From assembly GCF_900109115.1 (NCBI RefSeq), contig NZ_FNYV01000003.1, positions 1-64,000 on the forward strand: 64,000 nt of DNA, read 5' to 3'. Below the pieces are notes generated by a model. It did no database searches. It had not been told where the DNA came from and saw only the letters and a program-made list of their open reading frames with translations. Origin of the DNA: Micromonospora phaseoli (GTDB taxonomy: Bacteria; Actinomycetota; Actinomycetes; Mycobacteriales; Micromonosporaceae). Positions 8,698-17,606 of this stretch are shown in pieces (the first letter of the stretch is position 1; the number at the start of each line of letters is the position of its first letter). The position numbers and the translations under genes were made by a program.

Positions 8698-10266
8698 TCA
8701 GCCGGGCGGGCGGCCGGCTTGCACGGCGCGTACGGCGTCGATGGTGTCGGCCTCGGCGGCGGTCTTGTCGTCGCGGTAGCGCACCACCCGCGCGAAGCGC
8801 AGCGCCACCCCGCCGGGATAGCGCGAACTGCTCTGCACCCCGTCGAAGGCGATCTCCACGACCTGCTCGGGCCGGACCCGCACCACCCAGTCTCCGCGCT
8901 CCACGGCGAGGTCGAGGAAGCGCTCGGTCTGCCAGCGCAGCAGCTCGTCGGTGAGACCTTTGAAGGTCTTGCCGAGCATCACGAACCCGCCGGTCTGCGG
9001 GTCGCGCGCCCCGAGGTGCAGATTCGACAGCCATCCGGTACGCCGCCCGCTGCCCCACTCGACGGCGAGCACCACCAGGTCGAGGGTGTGCCGGGGCTTC
9101 ACCTTCACCCAGGCCGCGCCGCGCCGGCCGGCATCGTAGGGCGCGTCGGGCGCCTTCACCACCACGCCCTCCTGACCGGCGTCGAGCGCGGCGGCGAACG
9201 CCTCCCCGGCCTGTTCCGGGCCGTCCACCTCCAGCCGGCCCACCAGCAGCGAGGCGTCGGCCGTGCCGCGCAACGCGGCCCACCGCTCGCGGCCGGGCAG
9301 GTCGATCAGATCCACGCCGTCGAGGTGCAGCAGATCGAAGAAGTACGGCGTGAGGACGGTCTCGCCGGTCCGCTCGGCGGCGGCGCGCACCGCCGCAGCG
9401 ACCGGCGCACGGCCGGCTCGGCGGGCGGCCGCGCTCGACGTCTGCTGGAACGGCAGCGGCCGGCCGGTGGCGTCCAGCCCGATCGCCTCGCCGTCGAGCA
9501 CGATCTCCCGCGCGGGCAGAGCACGTACCGCGGCGACCACCTCCGGTACCCGTGCGGTGATCTCGTCGAGGCTGCGGCTGAAGACGGCGATGTCGGCCCC
9601 GCTGCGGTGCACCTGGATGCGGATGCCGTCGAGCTTGACGTCGACCACGGCGGGCGCGCCGGTGGCCGCGAGCGCCTCGTCGACCGACGGCGCGCTCTGT
9701 GCCAGCATCGGCGCGAGTGGCCGCCCGACCTGCAGCCCGAACCCGGCCAACGCCGCGGCCCCGCCGCCGAGCGCGGCCACCGCCACCGCCCGAAGGTCAC
9801 CGCTGAGCAGCAACGCCCGGCGCACCGCGGCGACCGGCACCCCGGCGGCCCGGGCGATCGCGTCGGCGAGCAGCCCCGCCTGGGCGCCGTGGCGCAGCTC
9901 GCCGAGGAACAGGCCGGTCAGCAGGCGCTGCTCGTCGGCGGTCGCGGCGGCGTAGAGCGCCGCCACCAGTGCCCGCCGGCGGGCCTGCGAACCCGCTCCG
10001 CTCACCGCCGCGATACCGTCGATCGCCGCGTCGACCGAGGCCACGGTCAGGGTCGGCTCGGCCGCCGGCGCGGGCAGCTCACGCAGCGCGGCCCAGCCGA
10101 CGCCGGTCTGCCGTTGCCGCAGCTCACCGGCGAGCCAGCCGGAACCCGCAACCACTTCGGTCGGGTCGAGCCGGCGCAGGGCGTCGGCGAGCAGCTCCAC
10201 CTTGGCCCGCCGGCCACTGATGGCGCCGACGGCGGCCGAGGTGGCAGCCAGGTCCAGGAACCGCAC
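8698..10266 (-). CDS. lig: ATP-dependent DNA ligase (LigB/LigC-like)
   Basis: 522 residues. An N-terminal DNA-binding domain (1-195) precedes the adenylation domain with motif I VKLDGIR (Lys211 is the AMP acceptor), GEAIGL (motif III), GVVVKAPD (motif IV) and WVKVKP (motif V). A C-terminal OB domain follows. It seals nicks using ATP and is accessory to the essential NAD-dependent LigA; the architecture is close to mycobacterial LigB. The start is GTG 10266 behind GATGAGG. A GGGGCCCC repeat lies just upstream. Confidence 0.92.
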   Translation of the reverse strand: MRFLDLAATSAAVGAISGRRAKVELLADALRRLDPTEVVAGSGWLAGELRQRQTGVGWAALRELPAPAAEPTLTVASVDAAIDGIAAVSGAGSQARRRALVAALYAAATADEQRLLTGLFLGELRHGAQAGLLADAIARAAGVPVAAVRRALLLSGDLRAVAVAALGGGAAALAGFGLQVGRPLAPMLAQSAPSVDEALAATGAPAVVDVKLDGIRIQVHRSGADIAVFSRSLDEITARVPEVVAAVRALPAREIVLDGEAIGLDATGRPLPFQQTSSAAARRAGRAPVAAAVRAAAERTGETVLTPYFFDLLHLDGVDLIDLPGRERWAALRGTADASLLVGRLEVDGPEQAGEAFAAALDAGQEGVVVKAPDAPYDAGRRGAAWVKVKPRHTLDLVVLAVEWGSGRRTGWLSNLHLGARDPQTGGFVMLGKTFKGLTDELLRWQTERFLDLAVERGDWVVRVRPEQVVEIAFDGVQSSSRYPGGVALRFARVVRYRDDKTAAEADTIDAVRAVQAGRPPG

Positions 10267-10285
10267 GACCTCATCCTGCCAGCCG

Positions 10286-10340
10286 GGTAAGGAAGGGGCC
10301 CCGGTTAACGCCTGGTGCGTAGGAGGGGGCCCCTCCCAAC
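10286..10340. repeat. GGGGCCCC/TTAAC palindromic repeat, copy 2, intergenic
   Basis: Two GC palindromes, one in AAGGGGCCCCGG and one in GGAGGGGGCCCCTCC, flank a spacer with GTTAACGCC and GCGTAGG. It lies between the ligase start and the next upstream gene and is organised like the copy inside cysG. It could act as a terminator or processing hairpin, and looks like a family member of a dispersed genomic repeat. Confidence 0.75.
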
Positions 10341-10371
10341 GTGTGCTGCCGGCGCGCCGGGAGCGGCGGCG

Positions 10372-10578
10372 TCAGGCCGGGACCGGTTCCTCGACCCGCA
10401 GGCCGCGGGCGCGGACGCCGTCGGCGATGCGGGACAGCGACGTGTCCAGGGCCACCAGGGCGGCGGACAGCTCGCCGAGCTGTTCCTTGAGCGTGTCCTC
10501 GGGCCACGCGGAGACGTCCACGTCTCCCAGGGCGCTGACAGCGGCCTCCAGGCGGGCCAGAACCTCGTTCGTACGCAT
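10372..10578 (-). CDS. Small hypothetical protein, 68 residues, acidic and helical
   Basis: Starts MRTNEVLARLEAAVSALG and continues with amphipathic, Leu/Ala-rich sequence (TLKEQLGELSAALVALDTSLSRIADGVR), suggesting a helical hairpin or coiled coil. No family is recognised. ATG 10578 is preferred over an upstream in-frame start because TAGCCT ends 7 bases before it, typical of a leaderless gene. It precedes the ligase on the same strand, with a palindromic repeat between. Confidence 0.6.
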   Translation of the reverse strand: MRTNEVLARLEAAVSALGDVDVSAWPEDTLKEQLGELSAALVALDTSLSRIADGVRARGLRVEEPVPA

Positions 10579-10585
10579 GTTCGAG

Positions 10586-10591
10586 AGGCTA
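10586..10591 (-). promoter_or_regulatory. -10 box TAGCCT for the 68-residue protein gene
   Basis: On the minus strand TAGCCT is followed by 7 bases and ATG 10578, a leaderless arrangement. Confidence 0.55.
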
Positions 10592-10640
10592 CAACAGCCC
10601 CGCGCCCGACACACCGGAAACGGTCACCATCCACCGGAAG

Positions 10641-12011
10641 TTACGGGTTCACTCCGCTCCGCGTCTGCGCGACCCTGGCCAGCAACAACGCCTCGGCCAG
10701 GCAGACCCGGGCGAACTCGCCCAGGTGCAGGCTCTCGTTCGGCCCGTGCGCCCGGGCGTGCGGGTCCTCCACCCCGGTCACCAGGATCGCCGCCTGCGGA
10801 AACATCTCCTGGAAGGTGGCGATGAACGGGATGGAGCCACCCACCCCGATCTCCACCGCGTCGGTGCCGTCCCAGGCGGTGCGGAAGGCCGACCGGGCCG
10901 CGTCGAACATCGGGCCGCTGGCGTCGATGACGCACGGGGCACCGTCGTGTTCGAAGGTGATCTCCACCTGAGCGCCCCACGGCGCGTTCCGCTCCAGGTG
11001 CTCGCGGAGCGCCGCGTACGCCCGCTTCGGCTCGTCGCCCGGCGCCAGCCGTACGCTCAGCTTGGCCTTGGCGGTCGGGACCAGCGCGTTCGGCGCCTCG
11101 CCGGTGGCCGGGGCGTCGATGCCGAGCACGGCCAGCGCCGGCTTGGTCCACAACCGGTCGGTGATCCGCCCGCTGCCGAACAGCCGCACCCCGTCGGCCA
11201 GCCCGGCCTCGACCCGGAACCGGTCCTCGGGGTAGTCGACGCTGGCCCCCTCGCGGGCGACCAGGCCCTGCACCGCCACGTTCCCGGCGTCGTCGTGCAG
11301 GGTGGCGAGCAGCCGGACCAGGGTGGTGAGCGCGTCCGGCACCGCACCGCCGAACATCCCGCTGTGCACGGCGTGGTCCAGCGTGCGCACCTCGACGAAG
11401 CAGTTGACGATGCCGCGCAGCGACGTCGTCAGCGCCGGCACGCCGACATCCCAGTTGGTCGAGTCGGCGATCACTATGACGTCGGAGGCGAGCTTGTCCC
11501 GGTGCTCGGCGAGCAGTCGCTCCAGGGAGTCCGAGCCGTACTCCTCCTCCCCCTCGACGAACACGACCACGCCGACCGGCAGTTGGTCGCCGAACGCGCG
11601 CAGCGCCGCGACGTGCGCCATGATGCCGGCCTTGTCGTCCGCCGCACCGCGCCCGTACAGCCGGCCGTCTCGCTCGACCGGCTCGAACGGGTCGGACTCC
11701 CACAGCGCCCGGTCGCCGATCGGCTGCACGTCGTGGTGGGCGTAGAGCATCACCGTCGGCGCACCCGGCGGTGCCGCCCGCCGGCCGATCACGGCCGGCT
11801 GACCACCGGCACGGGCCACCTCGACGTCGAGGCCACAGCCGCGCAGCAACTCGGCCACCGCCTCGGCGGAACGCTCCACGTGTGAGTGGTCGAAGCCCTC
11901 GAAGGCGATGCCGGGGATGCGGACGAGACGCTCCAGGTCGGCCCGGACGCCGGGCAGTTCCCGGGTGACGGCCTCCCGCAGGTCGGACTCGCTCATGATC
12001 GGTGAGGTCAT
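10641..12011 (-). CDS. M20-family dipeptidase / metallopeptidase
   Basis: 456 residues from ATG 12011. It is a zinc-dependent M20 peptidase with the metal-site signatures MLYAHHDVQPIGD, GRGAADDKAG, VEGEEEYGSDSL and IADSTNW, plus the dimerisation lid domain between. It probably removes single residues from dipeptides or N-acyl amino acids in the cytoplasm. An upstream ATG (12020) is possible, but a TACGAT box overlaps it and lies 7 bases before ATG 12011, favouring a leaderless start there. Confidence 0.88.
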   Translation of the reverse strand: MTSPIMSESDLREAVTRELPGVRADLERLVRIPGIAFEGFDHSHVERSAEAVAELLRGCGLDVEVARAGGQPAVIGRRAAPPGAPTVMLYAHHDVQPIGDRALWESDPFEPVERDGRLYGRGAADDKAGIMAHVAALRAFGDQLPVGVVVFVEGEEEYGSDSLERLLAEHRDKLASDVIVIADSTNWDVGVPALTTSLRGIVNCFVEVRTLDHAVHSGMFGGAVPDALTTLVRLLATLHDDAGNVAVQGLVAREGASVDYPEDRFRVEAGLADGVRLFGSGRITDRLWTKPALAVLGIDAPATGEAPNALVPTAKAKLSVRLAPGDEPKRAYAALREHLERNAPWGAQVEITFEHDGAPCVIDASGPMFDAARSAFRTAWDGTDAVEIGVGGSIPFIATFQEMFPQAAILVTGVEDPHARAHGPNESLHLGEFARVCLAEALLLARVAQTRSGVNP

Positions 12012-12018
12012 GACCGGC

Positions 12019-12024
12019 ATCGTA
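12019..12024 (-). promoter_or_regulatory. -10 box TACGAT for the M20 dipeptidase
   Basis: TACGAT on the minus strand is followed by 7 bases and ATG 12011. The box overlaps an alternative upstream ATG, which argues against that start. Confidence 0.45.
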
Positions 12025-12054
12025 TGCCGGCCTTACCCAGGGCCGACGTCCGCG

Positions 12055-12735
12055 TCACCCGGTTCGCACCCCATCGACACCGCCCGCGCCAGTGGTCCGC
12101 AGGTAGTAGCGGTCGGCATCGTGGGGCAACGTGGGCGCGCCGTCGACCAACAGGTCGGCCCGGCCTTCGGTACCGTCGGCGGCGAAGTGTGCCTGCTCGG
12201 TGATGTGCCAGCGACGCAGCTCCGGCAGGATCGCCGGCCCGTCGCGGGCCACCGCCCGGGCCAGCCGTTGCGGTTGCGGTGCGGTGACGAGAACCGCCAG
12301 GGTCGCCTCGGGGACGGCGGCGGCCCGGGCCGTGCTGACCCCCTCCACGATCAGCACCGGCGCGGCCGGCACCGGCACCGGCCTGGGCAGAAAACGACGG
12401 CGTACCCAGCTGTAGCGCCGGTAGGCACCGGCCTGCCCGGCCCGCACCGGCGCCAGCACCTGCTCCTCCAGCCGGTGCCAGAAGGTGAGCTGGTCGTCCC
12501 ACCCGTCGAGCAGATCGTCGGTGTGCACCACGGGCGGCCGGGGCACCGCCCCGACGCCGGCCGCCCCGACGCCGGCCAGCTCGGCGGCGAGCGCGTCGGC
12601 CAGGCGTGCCGCGAAGACGGTCTTGCCCGCGCCGCTGGGACCGTCGATCACCACCAACCGGGTACGCCCCAACCGGGCCGGGCCGGCCAACACCCGCCGG
12701 GCCAGTCCGGCGTACGCCTCGAAGACCGCCGTCAC
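12055..12735 (-). CDS. Uridine-kinase-like P-loop NTPase
   Basis: 226 residues from GTG 12735. The Walker A motif is [19 protein letters not shown], followed by [14 protein letters not shown] and [13 protein letters not shown], the usual order in the uridine kinase/phosphoribulokinase-like group. A small-molecule kinase is likely; the substrate is not evident. A much longer open frame runs upstream through the rhodanese antisense into cobQ, but it is not one protein. TAACGT lies 8 bases before GTG 12735. Confidence 0.72.
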   Translation of the reverse strand: MTAVFEAYAGLARRVLAGPARLGRTRLVVIDGPSGAGKTVFAARLADALAAELAGVGAAGVGAVPRPPVVHTDDLLDGWDDQLTFWHRLEEQVLAPVRAGQAGAYRRYSWVRRRFLPRPVPVPAAPVLIVEGVSTARAAAVPEATLAVLVTAPQPQRLARAVARDGPAILPELRRWHITEQAHFAADGTEGRADLLVDGAPTLPHDADRYYLRTTGAGGVDGVRTG

Positions 12736-12743
12736 GGGCACCG

Positions 12744-12749
12744 ACGTTA
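12744..12749 (-). promoter_or_regulatory. -10 box TAACGT for the uridine-kinase-like gene
   Basis: Minus-strand TAACGT ends 8 bases before GTG 12735; no ribosome site is seen. Confidence 0.45.
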
Positions 12750-12813
12750 CCGATCGGGTTGTCCCGGACCACTTCGGACCGCATGCCCGTGCGCCGAACG
12801 GCATGCTCGTGGC

Positions 12814-13230
12814 GTGTCCCATTCCGTGATGAGTCCTGGTGTCGAGGCGTTGCTGGAACAGGCCCGCGCGGGCATGACCCGACTGACGCCGCAGGAGACG
12901 GTGCAGGCCGCGACCCGAGGTGCACTGATGATCGACATGCGCACCGAAGCGCAGCGGCGGGAACAGGGCGACCTGCCCGGCGTCATCGTGATCGACCGGA
13001 CGGTGCTGGAGTGGCGGCTGGACCCGGCCAGCGACTGGCGCATCCCGGAGGCCACCGGGTACGACCTGGAGATCGTGGTGATGTGCTGCCAGGGCTACAG
13101 CTCCAGCCTCGCCGCGGCGAGTCTGCGCGCCCTCGGGCTGCACCGGGCGACCGACATGATCGGTGGCGTGGAGGCGTGGCAGTCGGCGGGACTGCCCTTC
13201 ACCGACCAGGCCGCCGACGTCCGTCGCTGA
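12814..13230 (+). CDS. Rhodanese-like domain protein
   Basis: 138 residues forming a single rhodanese domain. The active-site loop is [17 protein letters not shown], whose second Cys is the expected persulfide-carrying residue, and [20 protein letters not shown] is the usual N-terminal strand/turn. It could act in sulfur transfer or thiosulfate/cyanide detoxification. GTG 12814 lies 6 bases after CATGCT, a weak -10; ATG 12829 in the same frame is the alternative. It is transcribed divergently from the kinase gene. Confidence 0.8.
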   Translation: MSHSVMSPGVEALLEQARAGMTRLTPQETVQAATRGALMIDMRTEAQRREQGDLPGVIVIDRTVLEWRLDPASDWRIPEATGYDLEIVVMCCQGYSSSLAAASLRALGLHRATDMIGGVEAWQSAGLPFTDQAADVRR

Positions 13231-13250
13231 TCGCCGGTGCCCGTCCCGGC

Positions 13251-14793
13251 TCAGGGTGGTGGGGCGCCGGGTGGCACGAACGGCAGGCCGGCCGGCGGGC
13301 CGGTCTCGATGAGCCGCCACAGGGCGTCGGTGTCCAGGTGCTCCTCGACCAGGTCGCCGAGCAGGTCGAGGGTGCGCCCGCGGGCGGCGGCGAAGGACGT
13401 CCCCGGCGCCACCTGGAAGCCGGTTCGCCCGGCGAGGCGGGCCACCCGGGTGAGGAACCAGCGCCGGAACTCGTCGGACTCGAAGGCGCCGTGCCAGTGG
13501 GTGCCGTGCACGAGGTCGCGCAGCGCCCCCTCGCCGACGCCGCCGGCATCCCGCAGCAGCGGGGGCAGTTCCGGGTCGGCAGCCGAGACGTACCCGTGGT
13601 GGATCTCGTAGCCGTGCACCGGAAGGTCGCCGGCGGCGGTGCCCACCGCCAACCGGACCGTCTTCTGCGGAGCGAAGGTGATCTCGATGGGGAGCAGGCC
13701 GAGGCCGGGCACCGTGCCCCGGCGACTCTCCACCGGGTCGTGGATGGTCCGGGCCAGCATCTGGAAGCCGCCGCAGATGCCCGAGTACCGGACGGCCCGC
13801 CGCCAGGTGCGTGGTGACCGCGTCGGCGAGGCCCGTCTCGCGCAGCCACGCCAGGTCGGCCACGGTCGACTTGGAGCCGGGCAGCACGACCAGGTCGGCG
13901 GCGGCCAGCTCGGCCGGCTCGACGGTCAGCCGCACTCGCACCCCGGGCTCGGTGGCGAGCGCCTCGACATCGGTGGCGTTGCTGATCCGGGGCAGCCGCA
14001 GCACGGCCACGTCGAGCCACTCGGTGCCGTGCGGGGCGGCCGGACGGCCGAGCACCCGACCGTAGGCGAGCGAGTCCTCCGCGTCGAGCCACAGGTCCAG
14101 CGCCCAGGGCAGCACCCCGTAGGTGGGACGGCCGGTCACGCGGCGCAGCATCTCCAGCCCGGGGGCGAGCAGGCCGAGATCGCCCCGGAACTTGTTGACC
14201 ACGAAGCCGGCGAGCAGCGCCTGGTCGGCGGGGTCGAGCAGGGCCAGGGTGCCGAACATGGCGGCGAACACACCGCCCCGGTCGATGTCGCCGACCACGA
14301 TGGTGGGTAGCCCGGCCTGCCGGGCCAGGCCCATGTTCACGTAGTCGCCGTCGCGCAGGTTGATCTCCGCCGGGCTGCCGGCGCCCTCACAGATCACCAC
14401 GTCGTACGTCGACCGCAGCTCCGCCAGCGCCGCGTACGCGGTCTCGGCCAGCCGGGGACGCAGGGTGCGGAAGGTGTCGGCGGTCATCGTCTCCACGGCC
14501 TGGCCGAGCAGCACCACCTGACTGGACAGGTCGCTGCCGGGCTTGAGCAGCACCGGATTGAACCGCAGGTCCCCCTCGATCCCGCAGGCCGCCGCCTGCA
14601 TCGCCTGCGCCCGGCCGATCTCGCCGCCCCGGCCGTCCGCGCCGACCACCACGACGGAGTTGTTCGACATGTTCTGCGCCTTGAAGGGCGCCACCTTCAC
14701 GCCCTGGCGGTACAGCCATCGGCAGATGCCGGCGGTGAGCACGCTCTTGCCGGCATCCGAGGTTGTCCCCGCGACCAGCAGCCCACCGGTCAC
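13251..14793 (-). pseudogene. cobQ: Cobyric acid synthase, interrupted by a one-base frameshift
   Basis: CobQ amidates cobyrinate a,c-diamide four times using glutamine and ATP. The N-terminal part is typical: [15 protein letters not shown]-loop, [32 protein letters not shown]. At the C triplet 13780-13782 the frame slips. The first frame reads LGHLRRLP, but removing one base gives [17 protein letters not shown] with the catalytic Cys, and it continues to [11 protein letters not shown] and the stop at 13251. Corrected length is 513 residues, normal for CobQ. GTG 14793 overlaps the cobD stop (GTGA). Either a homopolymer sequencing error or a recent null mutation. Confidence 0.85.
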
Positions 14794-15794
14794 CCCCGCC
14801 TCCACGGCCGGGCGGCCCGACGGGCGGCGGCACCGACCAGGCGACCGGCGGTCAGCGGGTACGCCGCCGTCAGCCCGAGCGCCGCCAGCCCGACCGCGCG
14901 GGAGATCCGGGCGGCCCGGGGCAGGTGCCGCGCCTCGGGGCGGGGACCGTCACCGAGGAACGGACGCACCTCCGTCCGGCCGAAGTACACGTTGCGCCCG
15001 CCCAGCCGCACGCCCAACGCACCGGCCATCGCCGCCTCGCACTGCCCGGCGTTGGGGCTGGGATGGTCGTCGCGGTCCCGCCGCCAGACCCGCCAGGCCC
15101 GGTCCCGATCACCCTTCCCGGTAGGTGCCAGCGCCACGGTCAACAGGCCGGTCAGCCGGGCGGGCACCAGGTTCAGCAGGTCGTCCAGGCGGGCGGTCGG
15201 GGTGCCGAAGCGGGCATACCGGGCGTTGCGGTGGCCGACCATCGCGTCGAGGGTGTTCGCCGCGCGGTAGCCCAGCAGGCCGGGCAGCCCGGCGACCGCG
15301 CCCCAGACCAGCGGGGCGACCACGGCGTCGGAGGTGTTCTCGGCCACCGACTCCACCGTCGCCCGAGCCAGTTCGTGCTCGTCGAGCGATGACGGATCCC
15401 GCCCGCAGAGATGCCCGAGCCGCTGGCGGGCGGCCGGCAGGTCACCGCCGCGCAACGCGCGACCCATCGTCCTGGCCTCGTGGCGCAGGCTGCGCCCGCC
15501 CAGCACCGCCCAGGTGCCGGCGGCGACCAGGGCCGCACGGGCGACCGGCCGGTGCCGGGTGCCGTAGGCGGCGGCGGCTCCCACCAGTACCGGCGCGCCG
15601 ACGGAGAGCGCGGTGAAGACGCCACCGGCGAGGCGATCAGGTCGGTAGAGGCGGCGTTCCAGGGTGGCGGCGGCCCGACCGAACCCGGCCACCGGGTGTC
15701 CGCGCCGAGGGTCGCCGAGGAACGTGTCCAGGGCGTACCCCGCGACGAGTCCCGCCGCGTTCGCCACCGCTGCCGCGTGTCGCACCCGCACCAC
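14790..15794 (-). CDS. cobD: Adenosylcobinamide-phosphate synthase
   Basis: 334 residues, multi-pass membrane protein of the CobD/CbiB family, which joins the aminopropanol arm to adenosylcobyric acid. N-terminal [21 protein letters not shown] and central [20 protein letters not shown] are family signatures, followed by [13 protein letters not shown] loop sequence. The start is GTG 15794 (further GTGs at 15791 and 15785). A minus-strand TAGGCT box (15807-15812) lies just upstream. It is coupled to cobQ by a four-base overlap. Confidence 0.92.
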   Translation of the reverse strand: MVRVRHAAAVANAAGLVAGYALDTFLGDPRRGHPVAGFGRAAATLERRLYRPDRLAGGVFTALSVGAPVLVGAAAAYGTRHRPVARAALVAAGTWAVLGGRSLRHEARTMGRALRGGDLPAARQRLGHLCGRDPSSLDEHELARATVESVAENTSDAVVAPLVWGAVAGLPGLLGYRAANTLDAMVGHRNARYARFGTPTARLDDLLNLVPARLTGLLTVALAPTGKGDRDRAWRVWRRDRDDHPSPNAGQCEAAMAGALGVRLGGRNVYFGRTEVRPFLGDGPRPEARHLPRAARISRAVGLAALGLTAAYPLTAGRLVGAAARRAARPWRRG

Positions 15795-15806
15795 CCCCGG
15801 GCGGCC

Positions 15807-15812
15807 AGCCTA
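15807..15812 (-). promoter_or_regulatory. -10 box TAGGCT upstream of cobD-cobQ
   Basis: TAGGCT on the minus strand lies 12 bases before the first GTG of cobD. A start site about 7 bases downstream would give a very short 5' leader. Confidence 0.4.
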
Positions 15813-15904
15813 GCCGAGCCCGGCACCCGGACCGGCCGGGCGGACGCGCCGCCCCACCTGCGACCGGGCGGACGCGTCGCGGGCGACCGTGGCCGGTCGT
15901 TCGC

Positions 15905-15945
15905 GGGTGGGTGACCCGAAACGTCACGTAACCGGTCACCCACCC
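15905..15945 (-). terminator. Hairpin downstream of ssb
   Basis: GGGTGGGTGACC (15905-15916) and its exact complement (15934-15945) form a 12-bp stem around a 17-base loop. It lies 27 bases past the ssb stop. There is no clear T-tract, so termination is inferred. Confidence 0.5.
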
Positions 15946-15971
15946 ACGGCCGCGCCGCAGGACTCGCACCG

Positions 15972-16781
15972 TCAGGCAGGCTGCGGCAGCTTCCCGCGTC
16001 CTCGCCGGCCACGCCCGGTGACGGCGACGTCCGCCCCCGATTCCTCCGGACCCACCGCCAACCCCTCCTCGGGCCCGGTGATCCCGGCCCGCACCGGCGC
16101 CAGCTCGTCGGAGGCCGCCCGGTCGGCGTCGAGGAGGTGGTCGAAATCCTCGGACGCGAGCAGCTCGTCGGCGGACGAAGCGGACCGGGCCCCGGCGCCG
16201 GTGGCCGGCTCGGCGCCGTCGGGCCAGCCCTGCTCGTCGTCGAGGTCGTCGGCCAGCCCGGACCGAGGCCGGGTGAGGTCGGGCAACTCGAAGTCGTCGT
16301 CGACCGGTCCGTTGTCGAGCCGGGCGGGAGCCTGTTCGTCCGGCACCGGCTCGGTCGGCTCACCGTGCACCCGCTCCTCGGCCTCGGCGTCGGAGACCGC
16401 GCTGGTGGCCAGGTTTGGCCGGTTACGCAGGAACCGGCCCCGCCCCCGGGACAGATCGTGGCCGATGGCGACGGCCTCCAACTCGTAGAGCGTGCGGTGG
16501 TTGCCGGCGTCGTCGGTCCAGTCACGGGTGTAGAGCCGACCGCAGACCACTACGGGGTCACCGACCGCCACCGAGGCGGCCACCCCCTCGGCGAGTTTCC
16601 GCCAGCAGTTGACCCGTACCCGCAGGCTGTTGCCGTCGACCCAGCGCCGGCTGTCACGGTCGAGACGCCGGGCCGTCGAGGCGACCTTGAAGTTGGCCAC
16701 CAGAGTGTTGCTCTGCGTGGTCCGGCGCCACTCGGGTGCCGTCAGCACATTTCCGACGATCGTCACAAAAGTATCGAACAT
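15972..16781 (-). CDS. ssb: Single-stranded DNA-binding protein, second-type paralog with long acidic tail
   Basis: 269 residues from ATG 16781, which has a clear GGAGGG site. Residues 1-115 are the OB fold: FVTIVGNVLTAPEWRRTTQSN, VASTARR, RVNCWRKLAEGVAASVAVGDPVVVCGRL. The remaining ~150 residues are low-complexity and rich in Asp/Glu/Ala. The end, GRRGRGKLPQPA, is basic and lacks the acidic DDxPF tip through which replicative SSB recruits partners. It stands alone without rpsF/rpsR/rplI, so it is more likely an accessory SSB (recombination, competence or sporulation) than the main one. Confidence 0.88.
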   Translation of the reverse strand: MFDTFVTIVGNVLTAPEWRRTTQSNTLVANFKVASTARRLDRDSRRWVDGNSLRVRVNCWRKLAEGVAASVAVGDPVVVCGRLYTRDWTDDAGNHRTLYELEAVAIGHDLSRGRGRFLRNRPNLATSAVSDAEAEERVHGEPTEPVPDEQAPARLDNGPVDDDFELPDLTRPRSGLADDLDDEQGWPDGAEPATGAGARSASSADELLASEDFDHLLDADRAASDELAPVRAGITGPEEGLAVGPEESGADVAVTGRGRRGRGKLPQPA

Positions 16782-17077
16782 TGTCCCTCCAGTGGAATCC
16801 AGGGCCGGTCTTCGCAAGTCGACTCGAACCCGAGCCTGCACCTCGGCAGCGCGCTCGGGCAGCCCTTCACACCGCACCTGTGGACGACGAGGCCGCCTGT
16901 GGACAACCACCTGATCAAGGTCCCGGCGTGGTAGGCCGGTCGACCCTGACCCGCCGACGCCCGGACCGCGATGATCAAGAGGCGGCGAAAATGGTCACGT
17001 TCCGGACGGAGCCGACCTGGGTAGGGAATGTGCCAACCGCACCTGTGAGCACGACGTCGAACGAAAGGTCAGCGATC

Positions 17078-17131
17078 ATGAAGATGACCATCACCCGTTC
17101 CGCCCGCGTCCCTGGTCAGGTGCGGCGATGA
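17078..17131 (+). CDS. Putative 17-residue ORF coupled to the hibernation-factor-like gene
   Basis: ATG 17078 opens MKMTITRSARVPGQVRR, preceded by GAAAGG about 9 bases upstream. Its TGA (17129-17131) overlaps the ATG of the next gene (ATGA). It is basic, with four Arg and one Lys. It could be a leader controlling reinitiation on the downstream gene or a relic of a longer N-terminus. No homology is known to me. Confidence 0.4.
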   Translation: MKMTITRSARVPGQVRR

Positions 17132-17550
17132 GCCCGAACCCGGCCACCGTGGCGGAGTGCCTCCGGCTCGGCGCCGGCTTCTCGCAGGCCGACCGGAACT
17201 GGATCGTCACCCAGTTCGCCACGCTCGACGCCCGGCTGGCCAGCTTCCACGCCGACGCCACCGAGTTGGAGCTGTCGGTCAAGGACCGGGAGGCCAAGGG
17301 CCAGAAGGTCACGCTGGAGTGCTGGATCGCCGGCCGGCAGAAGATCGTCACCACCTCCACCGAGGAGGACCTGCACGCCGCGCTCAACGACGCCCGCGAC
17401 GACCTGCGCCGCAAGCTCAACGACGCGAAGACCCGCCAGGAGCCGCGCAACAACAAGCACCTGCGGGTGGCTCCCCCACCCGGCCCCGTGACCCCGGGTG
17501 ACGAGCCGGCCGACGAACTGGCCGGCGCCGGGACGACCGACGAGAGGTGA
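17128..17550 (+). CDS. Ribosome hibernation factor-like (HPF/S30AE-type) domain protein
   Basis: 140 residues. LDARLASFHADATELELSVKDRE, VTLECWIAGRQKIVTTSTEEDLHAALNDARDDLRRKLNDAK has the beta-beta-alpha pattern of the HPF/RaiA (sigma-54 modulation) family, where the domain binds the 30S decoding region during dormancy. The long-form HPF C-terminal dimer domain is absent, replaced by a disordered Pro/Glu-rich tail. The start overlaps a 17-codon ORF. The assignment is from pattern similarity. Confidence 0.6.
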   Translation: MSPNPATVAECLRLGAGFSQADRNWIVTQFATLDARLASFHADATELELSVKDREAKGQKVTLECWIAGRQKIVTTSTEEDLHAALNDARDDLRRKLNDAKTRQEPRNNKHLRVAPPPGPVTPGDEPADELAGAGTTDER

Positions 17551-17606
17551 TCGCGCGCGCCGGCCGGGCCACCCGGCCGGCGCACGACCATGGAGAGGTG
17601 AACGGC

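Noticed and set aside
7255..10290. A 1011-codon plus-strand open frame
   Set aside because: It runs antisense to the ligase and CobB genes, has Arg/Gly/Pro-rich composition and no domain; it is a product of high GC.
12055..14805. A single 916-residue protein joining CobQ and the kinase
   Set aside because: The middle is out-of-frame CobQ plus rhodanese antisense; the kinase has its own promoter and start.
17128..17550. Toxin-antitoxin pair with the 17-codon ORF
   Set aside because: Neither product resembles a toxin or antitoxin, and the longer one fits the HPF-like pattern better.
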